From the NCBI GenBank assembly GCA_965603115.1, contig CBFDBT010000052.1, forward strand, positions 1 through 13,517: a stretch of DNA of 13,517 nucleotides. The letters are read 5' to 3'. Made by a program: the position numbers and the translations under genes. This document shows positions 6,685 through 13,249 of the stretch, piece by piece; positions within the stretch are counted from its first letter, which is position 1; each line of letters starts with the position of its first letter. This DNA comes from CBFDBT01 sp965603115. GTDB lineage: Bacteria > Pseudomonadota > Alphaproteobacteria > Sphingomonadales > Kordiimonadaceae. The notes beneath the pieces were generated by a model. It was not told the DNA's origin, did not search any database, and was given only the letters and a program-made list of their open reading frames with translations.

Positions 6685-7995
6685 TTAGATTTTTAACAAA
6701 AAGTCATCAACTTCTGTGATGAGGGTAGCAGATCTAGCGGCCAATCCTTCTGTTGTTCCTCTTAACTGTTCAGCCGCAGTACCCGTTGACTGTGCACCTG
6801 TGCTAACAGACGTAATTGTCTGGGCGACCTCTTGTGTGCTTTCAGCCGCGCCGTGGGCTGAGCGACTAATTTCCGCGACCACAGAATTTTGCTCGGTAAT
6901 GGTTGCCGCAACTGCACCCGACATCTCAGAGATTTTTTCAATCTTGGACGACATGCCCTGAATGGCATCTACGGTTCCACTCACTGTTCTTTGAACGTCT
7001 TTAATTTGACTGCCAATATCATCGGTGGCCTTAGCCGTTTGAGCAGCTAGGCCTTTCACTTCTGAGGCAACAACCGCAAATCCGCGTCCGGCTTCACCGG
7101 CACGTGCAGCCTCGATAGTTGCGTTGAGAGCCAGCAGGTTTGTTTTTTCTGCAATATCTTGAATGAGGTGCATAACCTCTTCAATTTTACTTGCTGCTGT
7201 ACTTAGCTGACCAACAGTAACATTGGTTTCTTCAGCGTCTGTAGCGACTTCACCAACCAATGAATTAGAAGATTGAACCTGACGATCAATCTCTTCGATG
7301 GATGCGACCATTTCATCAGCTGCTGCTGCTACGGCTTGCACGTGCTGAAGCGCATCTTCTGCTTTGCCTGATGCTTCACCGCATTCAGTAGATGTTGATG
7401 CGGCTGTACCAGCAAGCTGGTCCACAGGCGCGCTCATATCGGTTGCATCCGCGGCAACAGAGCGAATGTTATCGGCAAATGTATTTGTCATGGCACGGAA
7501 ATCGACAGTTTTCTGACCCATTGCGGTCACGGCCTTGTTTACATTAGACGCATAGCGAACAAACTCGCCCTCTAAGCCACGCTCAAAGATACGACGATAA
7601 TAAATGCCATTTGACACAGAGTCTAGCGAAGCCCCCACATCTCGGGAAAAAGCATCAGAGACATCTATAAGTCGATTGATGGCATTTTGAAGGGGAGCAT
7701 TGCTGCTTTCAGGGTCAATATTTAATATGCGTGCTTCCATATCGCCTCGTGAAGCGCGATCGCAAATGGCTCGCATTTCTTCTAGAGAGTTTTGCATCCC
7801 ATTTTCAGAGGTAATCCCTTTTGTGTTGGCATATGTTATTATCTTTTCAACCAAGCCTTTTAGGGCAGGGTCTGCATTAAATTGCTCAGCATCTAATTCA
7901 CCGCCATTAATAGCAGCATCTAGGGCAATGTTTAATGTGGAATCTGCGCTTGCAGAATCTGCATTCTTTTTAGAGCCCGAAAATAAATTCATCAT
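6685..7995 (-). CDS. Soluble methyl-accepting chemotaxis transducer
   Basis: A 436-aa signalling protein with no membrane segment, so it should act in the cytoplasm. Residues about 70-165 hold two HAMP-like helical segments (around GDMEARILNIDPES and NGIYYRRIFERG). From about 185 to the end runs the long coiled-coil signalling domain, with the highly conserved hairpin tip EKTNLLALNATIEAARAGEA near residues 280-310 that binds CheA and CheW. Ala/Glu/Gln-rich heptads on either side would carry methylation sites. It has no sensory domain and no CheR-tethering pentapeptide at the C-terminus. The start at 7995 (a second ATG follows at 7992) has AAGGGGGT 6 nt upstream and lies inside the end of the PAS gene in another frame, pointing to translational coupling. 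I infer that the PAS protein supplies the sensory input. Confidence 0.93.
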   Translation of the reverse strand: MMNLFSGSKKNADSASADSTLNIALDAAINGGELDAEQFNADPALKGLVEKIITYANTKGITSENGMQNSLEEMRAICDRASRGDMEARILNIDPESSNAPLQNAINRLIDVSDAFSRDVGASLDSVSNGIYYRRIFERGLEGEFVRYASNVNKAVTAMGQKTVDFRAMTNTFADNIRSVAADATDMSAPVDQLAGTAASTSTECGEASGKAEDALQHVQAVAAAADEMVASIEEIDRQVQSSNSLVGEVATDAEETNVTVGQLSTAASKIEEVMHLIQDIAEKTNLLALNATIEAARAGEAGRGFAVVASEVKGLAAQTAKATDDIGSQIKDVQRTVSGTVDAIQGMSSKIEKISEMSGAVAATITEQNSVVAEISRSAHGAAESTQEVAQTITSVSTGAQSTGTAAEQLRGTTEGLAARSATLITEVDDFLLKI

Positions 7996-8488
7996 AACTA
8001 ACCCCCTTTTCTTCTAATATTGACAGCAAATATGCGATGCTTTCGTCGGGGCCATCTTTGCGAGAGCCCGCTTCAATTGCCAACATTTCTTTGTAGATAG
8101 GCTTTATAACGTCAAGTGCGGCTTTGGAAGGCACTCTACGATTACTGTGGTAGCCACAAAGTTGACCATTGGTGTCATAACTTGGTGTTACGTGCGCAAT
8201 CACCCAGTAATGGTCCCCGTGTTTGGTCATATTCATCACATAAGCAAAAATCTCTTTGCCTGACTGGATAGTATTCCACAGCAGTTTAAATACACCGCGT
8301 GGCATATCTGGGTGTCGGATTATACTGTGTTGCTGATTTTGAAGTTCGGCTTCTGTGTAATCAGCAATTTCCATAAAGGTTTGATTGATATACATCAGTC
8401 GTCCGGTGGTATCGGTTTTGCTAACAATAAACTCATTGTTAGCAAAGGTACGCTCTACGCCTGTAGGCGTAACATCATATTTAGCCAT
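7970..8488 (-). CDS. Single-PAS-domain sensor protein (Aer-like)
   Basis: A 172-aa soluble protein. Residues about 15-120 form a PAS domain very like that of the aerotaxis receptor Aer: NEFIVSKTDTTGRLMYIN, then FMEIADYTEAEL, IIRHPDMPRGVFKLLW and GDHYWVIAHVTP. Aer binds FAD in this fold and reports redox state; a flavin here is an inference from resemblance. The remaining 50 residues (about 120-172) are helical and could dock on the partner transducer. Aer's membrane anchor, HAMP and signalling domains are absent from this polypeptide but a signalling domain is encoded by the next gene, whose start it overlaps by 26 bp. The start is ATG 8488 with GGGGA about 8 nt upstream. The pair reads as one sensor split into two proteins. 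Confidence 0.9.
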   Translation of the reverse strand: MAKYDVTPTGVERTFANNEFIVSKTDTTGRLMYINQTFMEIADYTEAELQNQQHSIIRHPDMPRGVFKLLWNTIQSGKEIFAYVMNMTKHGDHYWVIAHVTPSYDTNGQLCGYHSNRRVPSKAALDVIKPIYKEMLAIEAGSRKDGPDESIAYLLSILEEKGVSYDEFIFGL

Positions 8489-8600
8489 TCAATTTGTCCC
8501 CATCAATAAAGGTTTACTGCTCCCAATCTAGCTATTGCAGTCCGTTATTCTATACCAAGTAGGCCAGTGAATGGTTAAAATTTTATTAATTTTTTGGACC

Positions 8601-8637
8601 TAAATCATATAAAATCGGATTATTTTTATATGATTTA
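8601..8637. repeat. Perfect 14-bp inverted repeat with 9-nt spacer
   Basis: TAAATCATATAAAA (8601-8614) is exactly complementary, reversed, to TTTTATATGATTTA (8624-8637); the spacer is TCGGATTAT. No T run follows on either strand, so a terminator is unlikely. A dimeric regulator's operator or a DNA-bending/cruciform site fits better. It sits about 110 nt upstream of the PAS gene start and about 360 nt before chvI. Confidence 0.75.
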
Positions 8638-8698
8638 AATATCTATTTGTAAACATTAATTAATTTATGATTTTAGAAAGTAAATACTACAAAGAATG

Positions 8699-8728
8699 TA
8701 AACAGGCTTTCTTTAACAATTATATAAT
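8699..8728 (+). promoter_or_regulatory. Candidate promoter within a 16-bp palindrome
   Basis: A perfect TATAAT lies at 8723-8728, with TAAACA (4 of 6 matches to TTGACA) 18 nt upstream at 8699-8704. The -10 sits inside ACAATTATATAATTGT (8716-8731), a perfect 16-bp palindrome, so a repressor bound there would block polymerase. Transcription would begin near 8735 and run through the stem-loop region towards chvI. The very high A+T content makes chance matches likely. Confidence 0.35.
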
Positions 8729-8734
8729 TGTAAC

Positions 8735-8904
8735 AATCCTCGGAGGTAAAACTAAAGCGAAACGATTTTTATATTGAGCGTTAGTTACCTAAACCTACCC
8801 AGTTTAGACAGTAAAACATCAAGCAATATGGTGCCTATTCGCCAGACCTTTGGCGGCACTAAGGGTGAAGCTGCCTGCATGACGCCATCAGCCCGCCTTT
8901 TTTA
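8735..8904 (+). ncRNA. Possible structured RNA or chvI mRNA leader
   Basis: Starting just after the candidate promoter, the stretch can form CCTC/GAGG (8738-8746, only a 1-nt loop), a 6-bp stem with 7-nt loop (8789-8794/8802-8807), and a bulged stem GTGC + CGCCA / TGGCG + GCAC (8831-8859). GGCGG (8852-8856) could alternatively pair with CCGCC just before six T (8898-8903), giving a weak terminator-like end. It does not match 6S RNA, SRP RNA, tmRNA or RNase P RNA by any motif I know. It may be a separate small RNA or an attenuating leader; evidence is only structural. Confidence 0.3.
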
Positions 8905-8988
8905 AGTCGCAATCACATTTTAATCCAGAATAAGGTAGTGACGAAACGTTTGAAAAAATGCAATAGTTATAGGGTCGTAGACTCTCAT

Positions 8989-8994
8989 AGGGGA
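8989..8994 (+). promoter_or_regulatory. Ribosome binding site that fixes the chvI start
   Basis: AGGGGA lies 6 nt before ATG 9001. The open frame extends upstream to a GTG at 8938, but those 21 residues have no good ribosome site, and receiver domains of this family begin within a few residues of the ATG at 9001. Confidence 0.75.
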
Positions 8995-9000
8995 AAAGTG

Positions 9001-9708
9001 ATGACAAAAACCATAGCACTTGTTGATGATGACCGAAATATACTCACATCAGTGACCATAGCTTTAGAGGCGGAAGGTTACCGTGTTCGCACTTATCCTG
9101 ATGGTCAAAAAGCTTATGATGCCCTATGCTCTAATCCGGCAGACCTTGTGGTTCTTGATATAAAGATGCCGCGTATGGACGGTATGGAACTATTGCGGCG
9201 TCTACGTGAAGTATCTGATGTGCCGGTTATTTTTCTAACATCTAAAGACGAAGAGATTGATCAGTTGTTGGGTCTGCGTATGGGAGCAGATGATTATATT
9301 AATAAACCTTTTTCGCTACGTCTTCTTATTGAGCGTATTAGGGTATTGCTGCGCCGGGCCGATATGAATAAGAAAACCAGCGAAGGTTTGCCAGAAACTG
9401 AAGAACAGGTCTTGCAGCGAGGTAAGCTCGAATTGGATAGTTTACGCCACAGCGTAAAATGGGATGGCAAGAATGTAACGCTTACGGTTACCGAGTTTTT
9501 GATATTACAATCCCTTGCCCAGCGCCCCGGCCATGTGAAAAGCCGAGACCAGCTTATGGATGCGGCTTATTCTGATGATGTTTACGTTGATGACCGCACA
9601 ATTGATAGCCATATAAAAAGACTGCGCAAAAAATTTAGAGTGGTTAATAAGGAATTTTCTGCCATAGAAACACTATATGGAGTTGGATATAGATACAGCG
9701 ACGAATAA
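9001..9708 (+). CDS. chvI: ChvI-type OmpR-family response regulator
   Basis: DNA-binding response regulator, 235 aa. The receiver domain (about 1-120) has the acidic pocket at Asp9-Asp11, the phosphorylated Asp53 within LDIKMPRMDGMELLRRL, Thr80/Ser81 and Lys102. A winged-helix OmpR/PhoB domain fills about residues 135-232 (from VTEFLILQSLAQRPG to the terminal YGVGYRYSDE). The N-terminus (MTKTIALVDDDRNILTSV) and the stretch VIFLTSKDEEID are close to ChvI of Agrobacterium and Sinorhizobium, which answers acid or envelope stress. It is the first gene of a six-gene operon, followed by its cognate kinase and then PTS regulators, an order shared with many alphaproteobacteria. A name such as ActR or BvrR would denote the same orthologous group in other species. 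Confidence 0.95.
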   Translation: MTKTIALVDDDRNILTSVTIALEAEGYRVRTYPDGQKAYDALCSNPADLVVLDIKMPRMDGMELLRRLREVSDVPVIFLTSKDEEIDQLLGLRMGADDYINKPFSLRLLIERIRVLLRRADMNKKTSEGLPETEEQVLQRGKLELDSLRHSVKWDGKNVTLTVTEFLILQSLAQRPGHVKSRDQLMDAAYSDDVYVDDRTIDSHIKRLRKKFRVVNKEFSAIETLYGVGYRYSDE

Positions 9709-9763
9709 GGGGTTAAATGGGGCCAAGACTAAAAATCTTATTGAGCACCCTAATGGAAAGCCT

Positions 9764-11362
9764 ATGAGCGGCTCTGGTTCTGCACGTCTTGTTTCCCCTT
9801 TAATGCTACGTATCATGGCCGTTAATATGGTTGCCCTGCTCATCCTTGTTATTGGTCTGCTCTATCTTACTCAGTTTAGAGATAATTTAGTGGCGGACCG
9901 TATTGAAACGCTCAAAATTCAAGCGACGATCATTGCAGGCGCACTAGGTGAGGCTGCAATTCACGGCCCTGAGTCCAGTGAAGTCGACCTACAAGCCTCA
10001 CAGCAAATTTTATCAAGACTTGTTAGCCCAACTAATAACCGAGCCCGTCTTTTCATCACATCAGGCGCTCTTTTGGTTGATAGTCAGTATATCACGAAGG
10101 ATACCACGGTTTTTGCCGAACCTCTTCCACCCCAAAAACAAACAGTTTCGATCAAAGACAAGGCTTTTGAGTTTATTGATGCTCTATTGATATTAGTCAC
10201 ACCCCCGCCTGATTTCCCGCTATATGTGGAACGCGTTGGCGAGAGAGCGGATGACTATATAGAAGTGATATCCGCGCTGGAAGGGGAAGGCGCAGTACAG
10301 CTAAGACAAACCGAAGATGGCGGCCAGTTAATCAACGTGGCGGTCCCAGTTGCGAGATTTCGGCGTGTCCTTGGTGCCTTGTTGCTTACGTCTGACCTTT
10401 ATGACATTCAGGAACTGGTTCGCAATGAGCAAATAGCAACCCTCAAGGTTTTCGCGGGAGGGCTTGCAATAACTTTGCTATTAAGTTTTTTTCTGGGACG
10501 TACAATCGCACGGCCCATTCGTAAATTAGCGCGCGCGGCTGAGCGCGTGCGCCGGGCCATTGGGCGTGAAGAAAACATCCCACTTTTTGCCGAACGTAAC
10601 GATGAAATTGGAGACCTCTCTCGCTCGCTCAGTGATATGACCTACGCTCTATATAACCAGATAGACGCTATTGAAACTTTCGCAGCAGATGTAGCCCATG
10701 AGTTAAAAAATCCTATCAGCTCAATGCGAAGCGCTGTAGAAACCCTCGGTCGTACAGATAGGGTAGACTTGCAGGAGCGCTTGCTTGCGGTTTTGAATGA
10801 TGATGTAAAAAGGCTGGACCGTTTGATCACTGATATATCTGATGCATCAAGGCTGGATGCTGAGCTTGCAAGGAGTTCGTTAAATGTTATTGACTTAGGT
10901 GTGATGGTCAGCACTATTTGCGGTGCCTATCACACCTCGGGCACTGACAATAAGGTCGCAATAACTTATGACCAGATAGAAGCAGGTGTTTTTATGGTTA
11001 AAGGTCTTGAGCGGCGATTGGGGCAAGTCTTGCGAAATTTACTTGATAACGCTTTAAGCTTTTCCCCTAAAGGGGGCACAATCAGTATGAATTTGATAAA
11101 ATCAGAAAAAAGTGTGATATATTCCATTACAGATGAAGGTCCAGGCGTGCCAGAAGGGGCAGAAGAAAAAATATTTTCTCGATTTTATTCTGAGCGCCCC
11201 GAAAGTGAAGATTTTGGTACGCATTCCGGGTTGGGTCTCGCTATATGCAAACAGATTGTTGAGGCACATTCTGGCAATATCACAGCGGAAAATCGAGCTG
11301 ACGGGTTAAGTGGTGCGGTTTTTCGGGTAGAATTACCCCTTCATGACTTGCAAAAAACTTAA
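9764..11362 (+). CDS. chvG: ChvG-type membrane sensor histidine kinase
   Basis: Inner-membrane kinase that would phosphorylate the preceding regulator. Counted from ATG 9764 (532 aa): a first membrane helix at about 15-35, a periplasmic sensor region of about 190 residues, a second helix at about 229-249, a HAMP linker, and the H box FAADVAHELKNP with His312. The ATPase domain follows, with LRNLLDNALSF (Asn429), DEGPGVPEG, IFSRFYSERP and HSGLGLAICKQIVEAHSG. All catalytic motifs are intact. The start is uncertain: ATG 9677 is in frame but lies 32 nt inside chvI and adds 29 residues unlike the family; ATG 9764 has only a modest GGAAAG close upstream but gives a normal short cytoplasmic tail. 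In rhizobia the periplasmic protein ExoR restrains ChvG; no such gene is in this window. Confidence 0.94.
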   Translation: MSGSGSARLVSPLMLRIMAVNMVALLILVIGLLYLTQFRDNLVADRIETLKIQATIIAGALGEAAIHGPESSEVDLQASQQILSRLVSPTNNRARLFITSGALLVDSQYITKDTTVFAEPLPPQKQTVSIKDKAFEFIDALLILVTPPPDFPLYVERVGERADDYIEVISALEGEGAVQLRQTEDGGQLINVAVPVARFRRVLGALLLTSDLYDIQELVRNEQIATLKVFAGGLAITLLLSFFLGRTIARPIRKLARAAERVRRAIGREENIPLFAERNDEIGDLSRSLSDMTYALYNQIDAIETFAADVAHELKNPISSMRSAVETLGRTDRVDLQERLLAVLNDDVKRLDRLITDISDASRLDAELARSSLNVIDLGVMVSTICGAYHTSGTDNKVAITYDQIEAGVFMVKGLERRLGQVLRNLLDNALSFSPKGGTISMNLIKSEKSVIYSITDEGPGVPEGAEEKIFSRFYSERPESEDFGTHSGLGLAICKQIVEAHSGNITAENRADGLSGAVFRVELPLHDLQKT

Positions 11363-11380
11363 GGCAGTGAGATTTGTTTG

Positions 11381-11836
11381 ATGACAAATATACATGGCAC
11401 AGCTGTAGCGCTTTTTGGGAAAGCCGTCTTGTTGCGCGGGCTACCCGGTTCGGGTAAGTCTGATCTGGCACTCAAGCTCATTGACCGCGGAGCCACGCTC
11501 ATTTCCGATGATCAAGTTCTGGTAGAACAAGAGGGGAGCTCTCTGTTTTTATCAGCACCAAAATCTATTGCAAATTTGTTAGAAATTAGAGGTTTGGGCA
11601 TTGTATATTTTGATCGCCTTGACCATGTTTGCCTTGCTTTGGTTGTTGATCTTTCAAGTGATAATACCTTCGAAAGATTGCCCGAGCCGAGTTGCTGTGA
11701 AATTCAGGGGTGTAAATTTCCACAATTAAAGCTTGATGCCAAGCGCGACAGTGGGCACATTATAATAGAGTTAGCGATGGCTAAGCTTTGTGATGAACGG
11801 GAAGACTTCCCAGAGAAAGAGACATGGGGCCTATGA
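11381..11836 (+). CDS. hprK: Short HPr kinase (HprK)
   Basis: Would phosphorylate HPr on Ser46 (HPr is encoded four genes later). At 151 aa it is the compact alphaproteobacterial form, consisting of the catalytic domain only; firmicute HprK/P has about 310 aa with an extra N-terminal domain. Walker A GLPGSGKS is at 20-27, an acidic ISDDQVLV near 41-48, and the HprK signature LEIRGLGI at 67-74. The C-terminus (HIIIELAMAKLCDERE) resembles the family's end. Whether it also removes the phosphate, as the long enzymes do, cannot be told. ATG 11381 is preferred over the adjacent TTG at 11378; the ribosome site is weak, so coupling to chvG (stop at 11362) is likely. Its stop overlaps the start of rapZ. 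Confidence 0.92.
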   Translation: MTNIHGTAVALFGKAVLLRGLPGSGKSDLALKLIDRGATLISDDQVLVEQEGSSLFLSAPKSIANLLEIRGLGIVYFDRLDHVCLALVVDLSSDNTFERLPEPSCCEIQGCKFPQLKLDAKRDSGHIIIELAMAKLCDEREDFPEKETWGL

Positions 11837-12753
11837 GCAGTCCACACAATACAGGTAAACGGAAAGTCGTAATTGTAACCGGCATGTCCGGTGCAGGCAA
11901 ATCAACAGGTTTAGATGCCCTGGAAGATATGGGCTATGAAGCGATTGATAATTTGCCATTGCCGTATTTGAAACGGCTTTTAAGCATTGATGACTCAGTG
12001 GGTTCAGATGACATTCCTCTGGCGATTTGTATCGATGCACGAAGTCGCTCTACACCCTCTACGCATTTTTCAGCGATGCTTGATGATTTAAATGAGCGTG
12101 GGGATATTGATCTTAATGTGATTTATTTTGATTGTGACGACACTACTTTGATCAACCGTTTCTCTGAAACAAGGCGCCCGCATCCCATCGCCCCGGACAG
12201 GCCGGTCCCTGACGGCATTGCCCGAGAACGTGAAAAAATGTCACCGATACGTGGTAAAGCTACATCTATAATGGACACATCCAACCTGACGGGTGCGGAA
12301 ACCAGACGCCGTCTTGTAGAGGCCTTTAGCTTGGGCGAAGATACAGGCTTGGTAATTACTACAATGTCGTTTGGATATTCAAAAGGCGTGCCCCGTGATG
12401 CAGACTTGGTTTTCGATGTCCGGTTTTTAAGAAACCCACATTATGACCCTGAATTAAAGCCTTTAACAGGCCGCGACCCTAAGGTTGCCGCTTTTGTCGC
12501 GGAAGACAAAAATTTTGAGGAATTTAAAAATAAATTACTATCTTTGATAACATTCTTGATTCCTCTTTATGTCCAAGAAGGAAAAACACATTTAACCGTA
12601 GCTTTTGGCTGCACAGGTGGCCGGCATCGCTCAGTCATGATGGCGGAAATGATGGGAATTGATCTAAGAGATTTAGCGAGAAGATTAAATATTGTACACC
12701 GTGACACACCTGTTGAGCGTCGCAGGAGAAGTGATTTTGGTCCGGCTGAATGA
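11833..12753 (+). CDS. rapZ: RapZ/YvcJ-family nucleotide-binding protein
   Basis: P-loop protein of the RapZ family. In E. coli RapZ binds the sRNAs GlmY and GlmZ and brings RNase E to GlmZ to control glucosamine-6-phosphate synthase; in alphaproteobacteria its target is not established. From ATG 11833 (306 aa) the Walker A GMSGAGKS is at 17-24, YFDCDD near 97-102, then RRPHPIAP, and DADLVFDVRFLRNPHYDP in the second half. The C-terminal signature GCTGGRHRS at 259-267 lies in the domain that binds RNA or glucosamine-6-phosphate in E. coli. ATG 11833 forms a 4-bp ATGA overlap with the hprK stop and has GGGG just upstream. An in-frame ATG at 11824 would add three residues and cannot be excluded. 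Confidence 0.94.
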   Translation: MSSPHNTGKRKVVIVTGMSGAGKSTGLDALEDMGYEAIDNLPLPYLKRLLSIDDSVGSDDIPLAICIDARSRSTPSTHFSAMLDDLNERGDIDLNVIYFDCDDTTLINRFSETRRPHPIAPDRPVPDGIAREREKMSPIRGKATSIMDTSNLTGAETRRRLVEAFSLGEDTGLVITTMSFGYSKGVPRDADLVFDVRFLRNPHYDPELKPLTGRDPKVAAFVAEDKNFEEFKNKLLSLITFLIPLYVQEGKTHLTVAFGCTGGRHRSVMMAEMMGIDLRDLARRLNIVHRDTPVERRRRSDFGPAE

Positions 12754-12788
12754 TAGTTTCGTTATCTTGAGCAAGAGGGAATAAGCTG

Positions 12789-13187
12789 ATGATAGGAATG
12801 GTTTTGGTAACGCACGGTCGATTGGCAGAAGAATTTGTGGCCGCTACCGAACATGTTGTAGGTGAGCAGCAAGATATTCGAGCCATTTGCATTGGTCCCG
12901 ATGATGATATGGAACAACGTCGTGAGGATATTGTTAAGGCTGTGGAGCAGGTTGATAGTGGTTCAGGTGTGGTTGTACTGACAGATATGTTTGGAGGAAC
13001 CCCTTCAAATCTAGCTATATCTATGCTGGATCGTGGCAATGTTGAAGTTGTTGCGGGTATTAATCTCCCAATGCTGATCAAGATGGCGAGTGTGAGAAAC
13101 ACAAAAAGTCTTCAAGATGCAGTTGAAGAAGCTCAGGCTGCGGGACGGAAATATATCAATGTTGCCTCTGCTGTTCTTGGAAGCTAA
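12789..13187 (+). CDS. manX: PTS EIIA component of the mannose family (ManX type)
   Basis: Cytoplasmic phosphocarrier, 132 aa, equal to a stand-alone EIIA(Man) domain. The phosphate-accepting histidine is His9 in MVLVTHGRLAEE; the second family motif DMFGGTPSN lies at about 67-75. It would receive phosphate from HPr His15. No EIIB, EIIC or EIID gene is present here, and the neighbours are regulators, so it probably has a signalling rather than a transport role, as proposed for the PTS of other alphaproteobacteria. ATG 12789 is preceded by GAGGGA; the gap to rapZ is 35 nt. Confidence 0.94.
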   Translation: MIGMVLVTHGRLAEEFVAATEHVVGEQQDIRAICIGPDDDMEQRREDIVKAVEQVDSGSGVVVLTDMFGGTPSNLAISMLDRGNVEVVAGINLPMLIKMASVRNTKSLQDAVEEAQAAGRKYINVASAVLGS

Positions 13188-13204
13188 AGCCACGGGAGGA
13201 CAAT

Positions 13205-13249
13205 ATGTCGTCAATTGACAAGGAGGATTTATGCTGCAGCGTGTTTTGA
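13205..13249 (+). CDS. Possible 14-codon leader ORF overlapping the start of ptsH
   Basis: ATG 13205 is preceded by GGAGG (13195-13199) at a near-ideal 5 nt and opens a reading frame MSSIDKEDLCCSVF ending at TGA 13247-13249. It overlaps the first 19 nt of ptsH in another frame and contains the ptsH ribosome site. It might be translated to couple or tune ptsH, or be a chance result of an A+G-rich gap. No homology can be judged at this length. Confidence 0.3.
   Translation: MSSIDKEDLCCSVF
13220..13226 (+). promoter_or_regulatory. Strong ribosome binding site of ptsH
   Basis: AAGGAGG ends 4 nt before ATG 13231 and fixes the HPr start, which places the active histidine at the family-standard position 15. 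A second, equally strong site (GGGAGG, 13194-13199) lies 27 nt upstream in front of the small overlapping ORF. Confidence 0.8.

Larger units (their letters stand above)
8489..9000. promoter_or_regulatory. 512-nt gene-free divergent region between PAS gene and chvI
   Basis: No convincing coding sequence on either strand. From about 8571 to 8735 it is extremely A+T-rich and contains a 14-bp inverted repeat and a 16-bp palindrome (listed separately). From about 8735 to 8903 the base composition returns to normal, with several stem-loops and a final run of six T. A -10-like TAGAAT for the PAS gene is seen on the minus strand at 8552-8547, without a good -35. The region should contain promoters for both the PAS/transducer pair and the chvI operon. 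Confidence 0.6.

Noticed and set aside
8738..8775. GGAGGT at 8742-8747 as a ribosome site of a small gene
   Set aside because: No ATG, GTG or TTG occurs within about 20 nt downstream; the nearest TTG is too far.
8735..8904. 6S, SRP, tmRNA or RNase P RNA before chvI
   Set aside because: The ends do not pair to make a 6S-like closing stem, and none of the conserved sequence motifs of SRP RNA, tmRNA or RNase P RNA is present.
8938..9000. Upstream GTG start for the response regulator
   Set aside because: The 21 extra residues do not match receiver-domain N-termini, and a clear AGGGGA precedes the ATG at 9001.
12635..13102. 155-codon open frame antisense to rapZ and manX
   Set aside because: It crosses two intact, well-recognised genes on the other strand and shows no domain of its own.
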